The notes under the pieces were generated by a model, which did not search any database, was not told where the DNA came from, and was given only the letters and a program-made list of their open reading frames with translations. Both the position numbers and the translations under genes were made by a program. DNA of 64,000 nt from Neisseria dentiae (GTDB taxonomy: Bacteria > Pseudomonadota > Gammaproteobacteria > Burkholderiales > Neisseriaceae), in the NCBI RefSeq assembly GCF_024580525.1, contig NZ_JANIKQ010000004.1, positions 1 to 64,000 of the forward strand, read 5' to 3'. Positions 8,586 to 16,284 of the stretch are shown piece after piece. How positions within the stretch are numbered: the first letter of the stretch is position 1; every line of letters begins with the position of its first letter.

Positions 8586-10940
8586 TTATTTATCCAACTC
8601 GGCAAGCATGGCTTTGGTTTTTTCCAAAATCGTACCGCTGGATTCTTCCAGCAACTCTTGCAGGGTTTCTCTTGCTGCTTCGGGGTCGCCGATTTCAACA
8701 TACATTTGCGCCAGTTCGTATTTGGCTTCCAGCGGAGCGGTCATGCCCACGGATTCGGAGATAAAGCCGTCGTCGCTGCGCGAATCGCCCTCAACGTTGA
8801 TGCTTTCCCATTCGATGGTTTCCGCATCATCGGTAGGGAGGTTAACCGTGGCGCCGAAATCTTCGCCGTCTTGGAAGGCAAAACCGTCGTCTTGCGGGGT
8901 GGCCGCAGTCCAAGCGGATTCGGTTGTTGCTTCGATTGCGGCATGATCTTCTGCCGGTGTGGTTTCGATTGCGGCAACAGCTGATGTATCGGCATCTTCT
9001 GCAATTTCAACGGCAAGAGAGGATTGATCGGTAACGGTTTCGGCCGTTGCCGCATCGGTTTCGGCGGTAAACGATAACGTGTCGATTTCAACCGTTTCTG
9101 CTACGGATTCCGGAGCAGTTGTGGGTTCGATTTGCACCAAAGACGGTTCTTCAGCCTGCTCTTTGTCATCAGGGGCGGCTTGGCCGGTAACGGCATCAAC
9201 AGCGGCCTGTTCGGTGTAAAACTCAAGCGGGGCATCGTCGAAGGTGGCTTTGGCGGAATCGGCCGGTTCGGATTCTGCTATTACGGTGGTTTCTTGGTTT
9301 GAATCCGCATCTTCATCTGCGTTGAATTCAACGGCTACATGTTGGAATTCATTTTCGGTTTCAGGCTCGTAAACGCTTTCGGTCGATTCGATGTTATCCC
9401 AATCGGCATGTTCGCGTTTTTGAGTTTCTTCGTCTTGAGTCAGTGCGCCGGATACGATGCCGCCTTGTTCGCCGTCAATCGAACCCAAATCCAAATTGAA
9501 GTTGCCTTCGGTTTTTTCTACGGGAGCGGCTTCGGCTTCGCTGAAGAAAATATCGTCGAAGTCGTCTTCCATATCCAAACCGTCATCTTCGGTTTTGGTT
9601 GCGGCTACTGTAGCAGCGGCGGCGGCCGTAACCGTAGCGGCTGCTGCTGTTGTGCCCGCGGATGATTTGGCTTCGCCGCTCGGATAGGCCACAGGCTGAT
9701 GTGTGCGGATTTCTGTTTCGGGTGTGGGTTCAAGCGTTTCGTATTCGTCGTCTGAATCGGTATCGGTGTCTTTGACGATGATTTCCTTGCTGCCCTCGGT
9801 TACGCCTTCGACGGCAGCCTTTTTCTTACCTGCCAGTTTCAACAGCAGCCATAAGGCGATGGCGCCTAAGCCTGCAAACAGCAGCCAACGCCATAAACCG
9901 CTGCTTTCTTCAGAGGCGGGCTGGGCAGGTTGCGCCGTTGCTGCAGGAGAGGAAGTAGCGGCGGCAGGTTCGGAGGCCGTGCTGCTGGCAGCGGCAGTCG
10001 CCGGCTCCGATGCTTGGGGAGCTGCGGATGCTGCGGCCGTTGTTGTGTCCGTTACGGGAGCGGAAGCCGGGGCGGCGGTTTCGGCGGGTGCAGAAGCGGC
10101 GGTGTCAGGCTGCGATGCTTGGGCGGCTTGCTCTTGTGCGGCAGGGACGGGTTGCTTGGCCAGGCGTTTCAATTCTTCCGAAGAAGGAATGTTCAATACG
10201 CGGCCGGCAAGAATTTGGTTGGCATTACGGGTTGGGAAGATTTCCGGGTTGGCCGTCATGATGGCGGCGATGGTTTCGCGTAGGCTCAAACCGGACGGGC
10301 GGATTTGGTTGGCGATGGAGGTGAGTGTTTCGCCTCGGCTGACTTTATAGTTGCCGCGAGGCGGCTCGGATTTGCGCTCGGCAGCAGTTTGCTCGCGCAA
10401 TTTTTCGCGTGCGGCCGCGGCAGCTTTCTGCTGCTCTTTGCGGGCCTGCTGTTCTTGTGCTTTTTTGGCTTTCAGTTTGGCCCGTGCGGCGGCGGATTGT
10501 TGTGTTTCTGCGCGGATGCCGGTTTCATCGGTTTGGGCCGGTGCCGTTTGGGTGCGGCTTTCCGGCTGCGTGCCGGCGGAGCTGCTGCTTTCGGCAGGGT
10601 AGTCGGCGGGGTCGATAATGGCGGTGTATTGGCGCGATTGCGAGCCTACGCCTACTTGGAATACTAAAACGGGGTCGTTTACCGGTGCGTTGGAGCGGAT
10701 GTTGATAACGGCGTTATTGCCGGATTTTCTAACGCTGGCGCGCAGGCTGCCGTCTGAAAGCGAGGCGTTGCCGCCGTTCAGCAGAATCCGGGCTTCTTCC
10801 CCAGTTACCGTTACTGTGCCGGAAAACGGCTCGCCGAGATTGGATTGAACGTTCAAGCCGCCTAGGCCGCCAACTGCCGAAAATGACGTTGTCAGCGCGA
10901 GAGAGGCGGCAATCAGTTTGATTTTGTGATTGTTTTTCAA
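8586..10940 (-). CDS. fimV: FimV/HubP family pilus-related protein (TspA homologue)
   Basis: 784 residues. A signal peptide (LIAASLALTTSFSAVGG) is followed by the FimV N-terminal domain with LGGLNVQSNLGEPFSGTV, then a lysine/glutamine-rich coiled region (about 150-195), a LysM peptidoglycan-binding segment near 195-250 (YKVSRGETLTSIANQI), an Ala/Pro/Thr-rich stretch, one transmembrane segment near 345-365 (WRWLLFAGLGAIALWLLL), a long acidic cytoplasmic region, and a C-terminal FimV TPR-like domain (KYELAQMYVEIGDPEAARETLQELL). FimV proteins organise the cell pole and type IV pilus functions. The meningococcal homologue is TspA, whose gene order (then yciB, yciI, bolA, PPIase) is the same here. 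The gene is divergent from yciB. Confidence 0.9.
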   Translation of the reverse strand: MKNNHKIKLIAASLALTTSFSAVGGLGGLNVQSNLGEPFSGTVTVTGEEARILLNGGNASLSDGSLRASVRKSGNNAVINIRSNAPVNDPVLVFQVGVGSQSRQYTAIIDPADYPAESSSSAGTQPESRTQTAPAQTDETGIRAETQQSAAARAKLKAKKAQEQQARKEQQKAAAAAREKLREQTAAERKSEPPRGNYKVSRGETLTSIANQIRPSGLSLRETIAAIMTANPEIFPTRNANQILAGRVLNIPSSEELKRLAKQPVPAAQEQAAQASQPDTAASAPAETAAPASAPVTDTTTAAASAAPQASEPATAAASSTASEPAAATSSPAATAQPAQPASEESSGLWRWLLFAGLGAIALWLLLKLAGKKKAAVEGVTEGSKEIIVKDTDTDSDDEYETLEPTPETEIRTHQPVAYPSGEAKSSAGTTAAAATVTAAAAATVAATKTEDDGLDMEDDFDDIFFSEAEAAPVEKTEGNFNLDLGSIDGEQGGIVSGALTQDEETQKREHADWDNIESTESVYEPETENEFQHVAVEFNADEDADSNQETTVIAESEPADSAKATFDDAPLEFYTEQAAVDAVTGQAAPDDKEQAEEPSLVQIEPTTAPESVAETVEIDTLSFTAETDAATAETVTDQSSLAVEIAEDADTSAVAAIETTPAEDHAAIEATTESAWTAATPQDDGFAFQDGEDFGATVNLPTDDAETIEWESINVEGDSRSDDGFISESVGMTAPLEAKYELAQMYVEIGDPEAARETLQELLEESSGTILEKTKAMLAELDK

Positions 10941-11228
10941 ATTATGTCCCCTGTTCGAGTTTGCAGCTAGGCTGCCTGTAATATATAGACAGCATGATAT
11001 ATGCTAACCGCCTACTCTGCCAAGTAAAATTGCTAATTTATGTAAACAATAAACCAGAGTTTGCAACTTTATAACCACTTTCTGTTGCGCATGGGGGAAA
11101 ATCCGATAATCGGCCTGTTTTTCAGACGGCCTGTCGGTTTATTGTTACCATTGACATAAGTAATGCAAAAGAGTTCATCTGCCTGTATCATTGCACATTG
11201 TTTTTACCTTGGATTTGTTCGGCAAGAT
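10941..11228. promoter_or_regulatory. divergent intergenic region fimV / yciB
   Basis: This 288-base AT-rich stretch must hold promoters for both genes. It contains a DUS core (TTTCAGACGGCC) near 11120. No operator or riboswitch could be assigned. Confidence 0.4.
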
Positions 11229-11762
11229 ATGAAAATTTTAAGCGACTTAATCGCTGTGATTCTGTTTTTCGCCACCTATACGCTCACCAAAAATATCGTG
11301 TGGGCGACGGCGGTTGCTTTGGTGGTGGGCGTGTTGCAGGCCGGGTTTGCCTGGTTGAAGCATAAAAAGCTCGATACGATGCAATGGGTGGGCTTGGTTT
11401 TGATTGTGGTGTTCGGCGGGGCGACGATTCTGCTACGTGATCCGCGTTTCATTATGTGGAAGCCCACTTTGCTGTTTTGGGCGGGGGCGTTGGCTTTGTG
11501 CTTGGGGCAGTTTTGGGGTAAAAACGGCTTAAAGGCCGTGATGGGCAAGGAATTGGAGCTTGACGAGCAGGTTTGGCGCCGGCTGACTTGGATTTGGGTG
11601 GCTTTTTTGGTGTTTATGGGTATTGCCAATATCGCGGTTGCCTATATGTTTACCGAAGCACAATGGGTTAACTACAAACTGTTCGGCTCAACCGGGCTGA
11701 TGGTTGTTTTCGTTATCGGGCAGGGTATGTATTTGAGCCGTTACCTGCCTCAGGAGGACTGA
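11229..11762 (+). CDS. yciB: YciB/IspZ inner-membrane septation protein
   Basis: 177 residues from the ATG at 11229 (MKILSDLIAVILFFATY). An upstream in-frame ATG at 11163 would add 22 residues absent from the family. About five hydrophobic segments span the protein, and the family signature FWGKNGLKAVMGKELELDEQVWRRLTW lies in the middle. YciB is an inner-membrane protein linked to envelope integrity and division. It heads a tight run yciB-yciI-bolA (gaps of 3 bases or overlap), followed by two PPIase genes. Confidence 0.93.
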   Translation: MKILSDLIAVILFFATYTLTKNIVWATAVALVVGVLQAGFAWLKHKKLDTMQWVGLVLIVVFGGATILLRDPRFIMWKPTLLFWAGALALCLGQFWGKNGLKAVMGKELELDEQVWRRLTWIWVAFLVFMGIANIAVAYMFTEAQWVNYKLFGSTGLMVVFVIGQGMYLSRYLPQED

Positions 11763-11765
11763 TTT

Positions 11766-12056
11766 ATGGAATATTATATGTTGCTGGCCACCGACGGCGA
11801 AGGGGTGCACGATGCGCGTATGGCCGCACGCCCCGAGCATTTGAAACGTTTGGAAGCCTTGCAGGCCGAAGGCCGTTTGCTTACGGCAGGCCCCAACTCT
11901 CTGCCGGATAACCCCGATCGGGTGTCGGGCAGTCTGATTATCGCCAAGTTTGCGTCGTTGGACGATGCCCAGGCATGGGCGGAGCAGGATCCCTATGTGG
12001 TAGCGGGCGTGTATGAAGAAATTCTGATCAAACCGTTTAAGGCCGTGTTTAAATAA
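11766..12056 (+). CDS. YciI-like protein
   Basis: 96 residues with a ferredoxin-like alpha/beta fold typical of YciI: MEYYMLLATD at the N-terminus, RPEHLKRLEALQAEGRLLTAGP in the middle and AWAEQDPYVVAGVYEEILIKPF at the end. The conserved His and Asp of the family (RPEHL, EQDPY) are present. The biochemical role is unknown. It starts 3 bases after yciB, and its stop codon overlaps the bolA start (TAATG). Confidence 0.92.
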   Translation: MEYYMLLATDGEGVHDARMAARPEHLKRLEALQAEGRLLTAGPNSLPDNPDRVSGSLIIAKFASLDDAQAWAEQDPYVVAGVYEEILIKPFKAVFK

Positions 12057-12325
12057 TGGATATGCAGGCGATTATCGAAGGCCGTCTGAAACCGTTGGGC
12101 TTGCAATTGTGCGAGTTCCACGACGACAGCCATCTGCACGCCGGCCATGCGGGCAACAGGGGCGGCGGCCATTATGCTGTTGTAGTGGTGGGCGAAGTGT
12201 TTGCCGGCGTGGGCAGGGTCAATCGTCAGCGCATGGTTAAAGATTCGTTGCAGGATTTGTTTTCAGACGGCCTGATACATGCCTTAAGTATCAAAGCGGT
12301 TACGCCCGAAGAATATTTCCGTTAA
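12056..12325 (+). CDS. BolA family protein
   Basis: 89 residues. It has the BolA class II KH-like fold with the core signature H-D-D-S-H-L-H-A-G-H (about residues 21-30), the region where BolA proteins coordinate Fe-S clusters together with monothiol glutaredoxins. It probably acts in Fe-S or iron handling, though some BolA proteins are regulators. It is translationally coupled to yciI through a TAATG overlap. A DUS lies in its coding sequence near 12078 and another in inverted form near 12262. Confidence 0.93.
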   Translation: MDMQAIIEGRLKPLGLQLCEFHDDSHLHAGHAGNRGGGHYAVVVVGEVFAGVGRVNRQRMVKDSLQDLFSDGLIHALSIKAVTPEEYFR

Positions 12326-12386
12326 GCCGGTTCGGCTGATACGGATTAACGTTTAATTTTGATTTCCGATAAATCAGAGAGCAACC

Positions 12387-13262
12387 ATGAAAAAATCTTA
12401 TATTGCATCTGCCGCAGCGTTGTTGGTGGTGTCCGGCAGCTTGATGGCGCAAACCATCGTAACGGTGAACGGTGCGAAAATCGACAGCAAAGACATCGAC
12501 TACCAAGTGAAGCTGCTGCAAAGCCAAAACCCGCAGGTTCAAGACGGCCCGATGCTGCGCCGCAACCTGACCGAACGCCAAGTAACCATGACTTTGGTGG
12601 CGCAGGAGGCGAAGCGGTTGAAGCTGGAGCAGTCTGCCGAATACAAACAGGCGCTGGAGCAGGCGCGCGCGGCGGCAAAGCAGAGCGGGGATGACAAGAA
12701 ACCCGGTTTTCCGCAGCAGTGGTCGGCATTTGAAACCGCCCTGCAAAATCAGGCTTATATCGCTCATGTGTTGCGCAGCAACCCCGTTACCGAAAACGAC
12801 GTGAAAAAAGCCTACGGTGATTTCAGCAAGTTTTACCAGGGCAGCCATGAAGTGCAGTTGGGTGAAATCTTAACCCGCAATGCGGCGGACGCTCAAAAAG
12901 CCATTGCCGATTTAAAAGCCAAAAAAGACTTCAAATCCGTTGCCAAACAATATACGGCCGACCCGCGCGGCAAACAGACCGGCGGCCTGAATGCCGCTTA
13001 TGTGAACTTGAAAGATTTGGAACAGGGCGCGCCCGCCGTTTATGCCGTTGTGAAAAACCTGAATAAGGGCGGATACACCACCACACCGCTGGAAGACGGC
13101 AACGGTTTGTATGGCGTGTTTTATATTAACGACAAGCGTGCCGCCAAAGTGCCGACTTATGAAGCCGCGAAAAACGGCATTGCGCAAGAATTGCAGGCGG
13201 CCCGGGTGGACGGTGCGATTGAGTCGCTTTACCGCAAAGCCAAAATACAAAACGCCAAATAA
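12387..13262 (+). CDS. periplasmic parvulin-type peptidyl-prolyl isomerase
   Basis: 291 residues. A signal peptide ends at SLMAQ (about residue 22). An N-terminal helical chaperone-like region (VNGAKIDSKDIDYQVKLLQ) is followed by a parvulin domain near 130-245, with VQLGEILTRNAADAQKAI and YTADPRGKQTGGLNAAYVNL, then a C-terminal helix. The order matches PpiC/SurA-like foldases that help fold exported proteins. The meningococcal gene in the same position is a PPIase. It is followed after 18 bases by a second, related gene. Confidence 0.92.
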   Translation: MKKSYIASAAALLVVSGSLMAQTIVTVNGAKIDSKDIDYQVKLLQSQNPQVQDGPMLRRNLTERQVTMTLVAQEAKRLKLEQSAEYKQALEQARAAAKQSGDDKKPGFPQQWSAFETALQNQAYIAHVLRSNPVTENDVKKAYGDFSKFYQGSHEVQLGEILTRNAADAQKAIADLKAKKDFKSVAKQYTADPRGKQTGGLNAAYVNLKDLEQGAPAVYAVVKNLNKGGYTTTPLEDGNGLYGVFYINDKRAAKVPTYEAAKNGIAQELQAARVDGAIESLYRKAKIQNAK

Positions 13263-13280
13263 GCAGTTGGAGAGAATGCC

Positions 13281-14042
13281 ATGATGAAACACAAATACAC
13301 TACCTTGGCGGCTGCGGCCGTGTTGGCGGCTGCCGGTTTGGCCGTGGCCAAAGCACCTGAAATCGACCGCGGGCGTATCGACAGCATGGTTGCCCAAGTA
13401 TTGCAGCAGGCGGACAACACGCCCGGTACGCAGCGCCCCGACGGCGCGGCGATACGCAAAAACGTGATTTTGCAGCTGCAAACCGCAGAGGTGTTGAAAA
13501 ATGAAGCATTCAAGGCGGGTTTGAACAAAGATGTCGAAGTGCAGAACCAGTTTAAAAACGTAGAGGCGCAGTTTTACGCCATGCAGTATGCGCTTTATTT
13601 GGAGCGGAACACCGAAGTCAGCGAGGCGGAATTGCGTGCGGGTTACGACAGACAGACCCGTGTGGTGAAGTTGCAGCAGGTGCATTTCCCCTCTGCCGAA
13701 GAAGCGCGCAAGGCTCAGGAACTGCTGCTGAAAGGTTTGTCGTTCGACGAATTGATGAAACGCTATCCCAACCCCGAACAAGCGCTTGCCGACTTTATCT
13801 CGCCCCAGCAGCTGCCGCCCGTAATGGCACAGCTGGTTGACGGCATGACGCGCGGCCAAGTTACCCGCGAACCGGTGGAGATGGACGGAAAATTCTATCT
13901 GTTTAAGCTGGCCGCTTCCGAGCGCAACCCGGAAGCGCCGCCGTTCGAGCAGGTGAAACCTTTCCTGACGCAGCAGGTTAAGCAGCAGAAAGTTCAGGAG
14001 CAAATCGAAAAAATCTTGAAAGACAACGGCGTCGGCGGTTAA
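13281..14042 (+). CDS. second PpiC/SurA-like exported foldase
   Basis: 253 residues, or 252 from the adjacent ATG. A signal peptide (LAAAAVLAAAGLAVAKA) precedes a SurA-like helical N-terminus and a parvulin-like segment near 125-215 (VVKLQQVHFPSAEEARKAQELL, DFISPQQLPPVMAQLVDGM, REPVEMDGKFYLFKLAA). The parvulin domain looks divergent, so chaperone activity may matter more than isomerase activity; that is inference. It pairs with the preceding gene, probably by duplication, and is closed by a DUS-pair terminator. Confidence 0.88.
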   Translation: MMKHKYTTLAAAAVLAAAGLAVAKAPEIDRGRIDSMVAQVLQQADNTPGTQRPDGAAIRKNVILQLQTAEVLKNEAFKAGLNKDVEVQNQFKNVEAQFYAMQYALYLERNTEVSEAELRAGYDRQTRVVKLQQVHFPSAEEARKAQELLLKGLSFDELMKRYPNPEQALADFISPQQLPPVMAQLVDGMTRGQVTREPVEMDGKFYLFKLAASERNPEAPPFEQVKPFLTQQVKQQKVQEQIEKILKDNGVGG

Positions 14043-14061
14043 ATACCGTGGCTGTTGTTCG

Positions 14062-14093
14062 AGGCCGTCTGAAACTTTGTTTTCAGACGGCCT
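14062..14093 (+). terminator. DUS-pair terminator between the PPIase pair and mtrR
   Basis: AGGCCGTCTGAAA, loop CTTTGT... and TTTCAGACGGCCT. It serves the converging PPIase operon and mtrR. Confidence 0.7.
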
Positions 14094-14139
14094 TAAGTAT
14101 TTTTGAAAAGGTCTCGGGCTTTGAAAGTAGGTGAAACGG

Positions 14140-14784
14140 TTAAGCGGCGGCTTGCGGTTTGCGCAGGGTGGGGCAGTGTTTGAGACTGCCGAGTATGGTT
14201 TGTACGAAACGCGGGCCGTTTTCTTTTAAGTTGACCCGTTCGGGGTTGACCAGCCATTGGTGAATCAGACCGTGAATCGCCGATTTCAAATAAAGCCGGG
14301 CAAGCGCGGTGTCTAAGTCGGCAGGCAGCGATTCTTGTTTGATGCATTGTTTCAATACGGCATCGAGCAGTTCGTGCCACATATTTTCATATTTGTCGAT
14401 AACGGCGGTAATAGCCTGGTTTTGCTCGGTACGCTCGCATTTTAAATGCAGCACGCTGCTGAATTTATAGTGTGCGGGGTCGTTTTCCATGCGGTGAAAC
14501 ATATTGGTGAGGCTGATGTGCATGGTTTCCCACATATCGGCGGCATCATCATTCAAATCTGCCTCCAGACGGCCTGCGATTTCGTCGCACAGGCGTTGGA
14601 AGAGGGCGTCGAACAAGTCTTCTTTGTTTTTGAAGTGCCAATAGAAAGCCCCCCGCGTTACGCCGGCGTTTTGGGCGATTTCGTTGAGCGAGGCGCGGGA
14701 AACGCCTTTTTGATAAAAGGTGTCTAACGCGGCCAGCATCAGGTGTTCGCGCGTTTTCAGGGCTTCGGCTTTGGTTTTTCGCAT
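14140..14784 (-). CDS. mtrR: TetR-family repressor of the mtr efflux operon
   Basis: 214 residues. The N-terminal TetR helix-turn-helix lies at about 29-60 (SRASLNEIAQNAGVTRGAFYWHFKNKEDL), with the N-terminus MRKTKAEALKTREHLMLAALD typical of MtrR/AcrR. The C-terminal ligand domain is full length with no disruption. MtrR represses mtrCDE, and in the gonococcus loss-of-function or promoter mutations raise resistance to hydrophobic agents and macrolides. It is divergent from mtrC, the family arrangement, with the shared operator between them. Confidence 0.95.
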   Translation of the reverse strand: MRKTKAEALKTREHLMLAALDTFYQKGVSRASLNEIAQNAGVTRGAFYWHFKNKEDLFDALFQRLCDEIAGRLEADLNDDAADMWETMHISLTNMFHRMENDPAHYKFSSVLHLKCERTEQNQAITAVIDKYENMWHELLDAVLKQCIKQESLPADLDTALARLYLKSAIHGLIHQWLVNPERVNLKENGPRFVQTILGSLKHCPTLRKPQAAA

Positions 14785-14824
14785 GGTTTGTGTTACGGGT
14801 TATTTTTTGTAAAAAAGTTTCACG

Positions 14825-14853
14825 ATTATAAGAAATAACTTTTTAACATGCAA
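14825..14853 (-). promoter_or_regulatory. mtrR promoter
   Basis: On the minus strand, -35 TTGCAT (14848-14853) and -10 TATAAT (14825-14830) are 17 bases apart. The spacer GTTAAAAAGTTATTTCT resembles the gonococcal spacer that holds the AAAAAGTCTTTTT inverted repeat, but here the repeat is imperfect. Confidence 0.75.
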
Positions 14854-14868
14854 GTGTGTATGTATAAT
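14845..14868 (+). promoter_or_regulatory. mtrC -10 region and likely MtrR operator
   Basis: A TATAAT at 14863-14868 fits the mtrC promoter, with a weak TTTTTA -35 region 17 bases upstream. The stretch ATACACACTTGCATG (minus strand) resembles the gonococcal MtrR site around CATACACGATTGCACG. Overlapping divergent promoters let one repressor control both directions. Confidence 0.6.
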
Positions 14869-15007
14869 GGCGGATTATTTTATTATGCCTGTATTGCGTG
14901 ATACGGGGCGGGCTGGTTGGTTTTTGCCGGCGGCCGAAGATAAATCTGCATGGTTTGGGCCATGTAAGATATGTAAGGAAATTACATTTTCATAGAAAGA
15001 TCGAATC

Positions 15008-16273
15008 ATGACATATTACTCTTCTAAAACATTGCGCTTGGCGGCTGTGGCCGCTGCCACGCTGCTGGCACTGTCTGCCTGCGGCAAGAGTGAAGAATCA
15101 GCCCAACAGGGCAAAGGGGGCGCGGCGGGTCAGCAGGCGCCCGCGCCCGTGGTGGGCGTGGTTACCGTGCAGCCGCAGTCGGTAACCATCAGCACCGATC
15201 TGCCCGGCCGTTTGGAGTCGCGCCGCTCGGCCGATATTCTGCCGCAAGTGAGCGGCATCATTAAAAAACGCCTGTTTCAAGAGGGCAGCTATGTGAAAGC
15301 CGGCCAGGCACTCTATCAGTTGGACGACGCTACTTATATCGCTTCTTTGGAAAGCGCCCGCGCCGAGCTGGCTTCCGCGCAGGCAACGTTGGCTAAGGCC
15401 AATGCCGATTTGGCGCGCTACAAGCCTTTGGTGGCCGCCGATGCCATCAGCAAGCAGGAATACGATGCCGCCGTGCAGTCGAAACGCTCGGGCGAGGCAG
15501 CGGTGAAAGCGGCTCAGGCGGCCATCCGTTCGGCCCAAATCAATGTGGACCGCTCGCGCATCAGTGCGCCGATTTCCGGTTATATCGGCCAATCTTATGT
15601 TTCGGAAGGTGCGTTGGTTAGCTCGGGCAGTAGCACCAAACTGGCTACGATTCAGCAAACCAACCCCATGTATGTGAACCTCACCCAATCCGCAACCGAA
15701 GCCATGCAGCTGCGCCAAGACATTGCCGACGGCAAAATGAAGGCGGTAAACGGTGCGGTGGAAGTGGACATCAAACTGGAAAACGGTAAAACCTACGCCC
15801 ACAAAGGCCGCCTGCTGTTCGCCGACCCGACGGTTAATGAAACCACCGGCCAAGTAACCCTGCGCGCAGAAGTGCCCAATCCCGATAACATTCTGCTGCC
15901 GAATTTATATGTGCGCGTGAGCCTGCCGCAGGCCGATATGGATGATGTGTTCGTGGTGCCGCAACAGGCGGTAACGCGCGGCAAGCAAGATACGGTGATG
16001 ATTGTGAACGCCCAAGGCGGTATGGAACCGCGCGTGGTAACGGTGATGCAGCAATACGGCAGCAACTGGATTATTTCAGACGGCCTCAAGGCGGGCGACA
16101 AAGTGATTGTGGACGGTACGTCTATCGCCGGCATGATGCAGGCGAAAAAAGTAACGCCTAAAGAATGGACGCCGCCTTCGACCCAAGCTTCGCAAGCCTC
16201 CGCACAGGGTGCCTCGGCCGTTCAGACGGCCTCTGAAGCCAAACCTGCCGCCGCTTCCGGTGAGAAAAAATAA
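15008..16273 (+). CDS. mtrC: RND efflux periplasmic adaptor lipoprotein
   Basis: 421 residues. Lipobox LSAC (Cys25) anchors it to the inner membrane facing the periplasm. The membrane-fusion order is visible: a beta-barrel/lipoyl start (VGVVTVQPQSVTISTDLPGRLESRRSADILPQV cut at GIIKKRLFQEGSYVKAGQAL), an alpha-hairpin near 110-180 rich in Ala/Lys/Glu, the second lipoyl half (RSRISAPISGYIGQSYVSEGALV) and a C-terminal beta domain. It couples MtrD to MtrE. The Ala/Gln-rich tail includes a DUS-like segment. It is followed by mtrD after 11 bases. Confidence 0.96.
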   Translation: MTYYSSKTLRLAAVAAATLLALSACGKSEESAQQGKGGAAGQQAPAPVVGVVTVQPQSVTISTDLPGRLESRRSADILPQVSGIIKKRLFQEGSYVKAGQALYQLDDATYIASLESARAELASAQATLAKANADLARYKPLVAADAISKQEYDAAVQSKRSGEAAVKAAQAAIRSAQINVDRSRISAPISGYIGQSYVSEGALVSSGSSTKLATIQQTNPMYVNLTQSATEAMQLRQDIADGKMKAVNGAVEVDIKLENGKTYAHKGRLLFADPTVNETTGQVTLRAEVPNPDNILLPNLYVRVSLPQADMDDVFVVPQQAVTRGKQDTVMIVNAQGGMEPRVVTVMQQYGSNWIISDGLKAGDKVIVDGTSIAGMMQAKKVTPKEWTPPSTQASQASAQGASAVQTASEAKPAAASGEKK

Positions 16274-16284
16274 GGAAGCGACAC

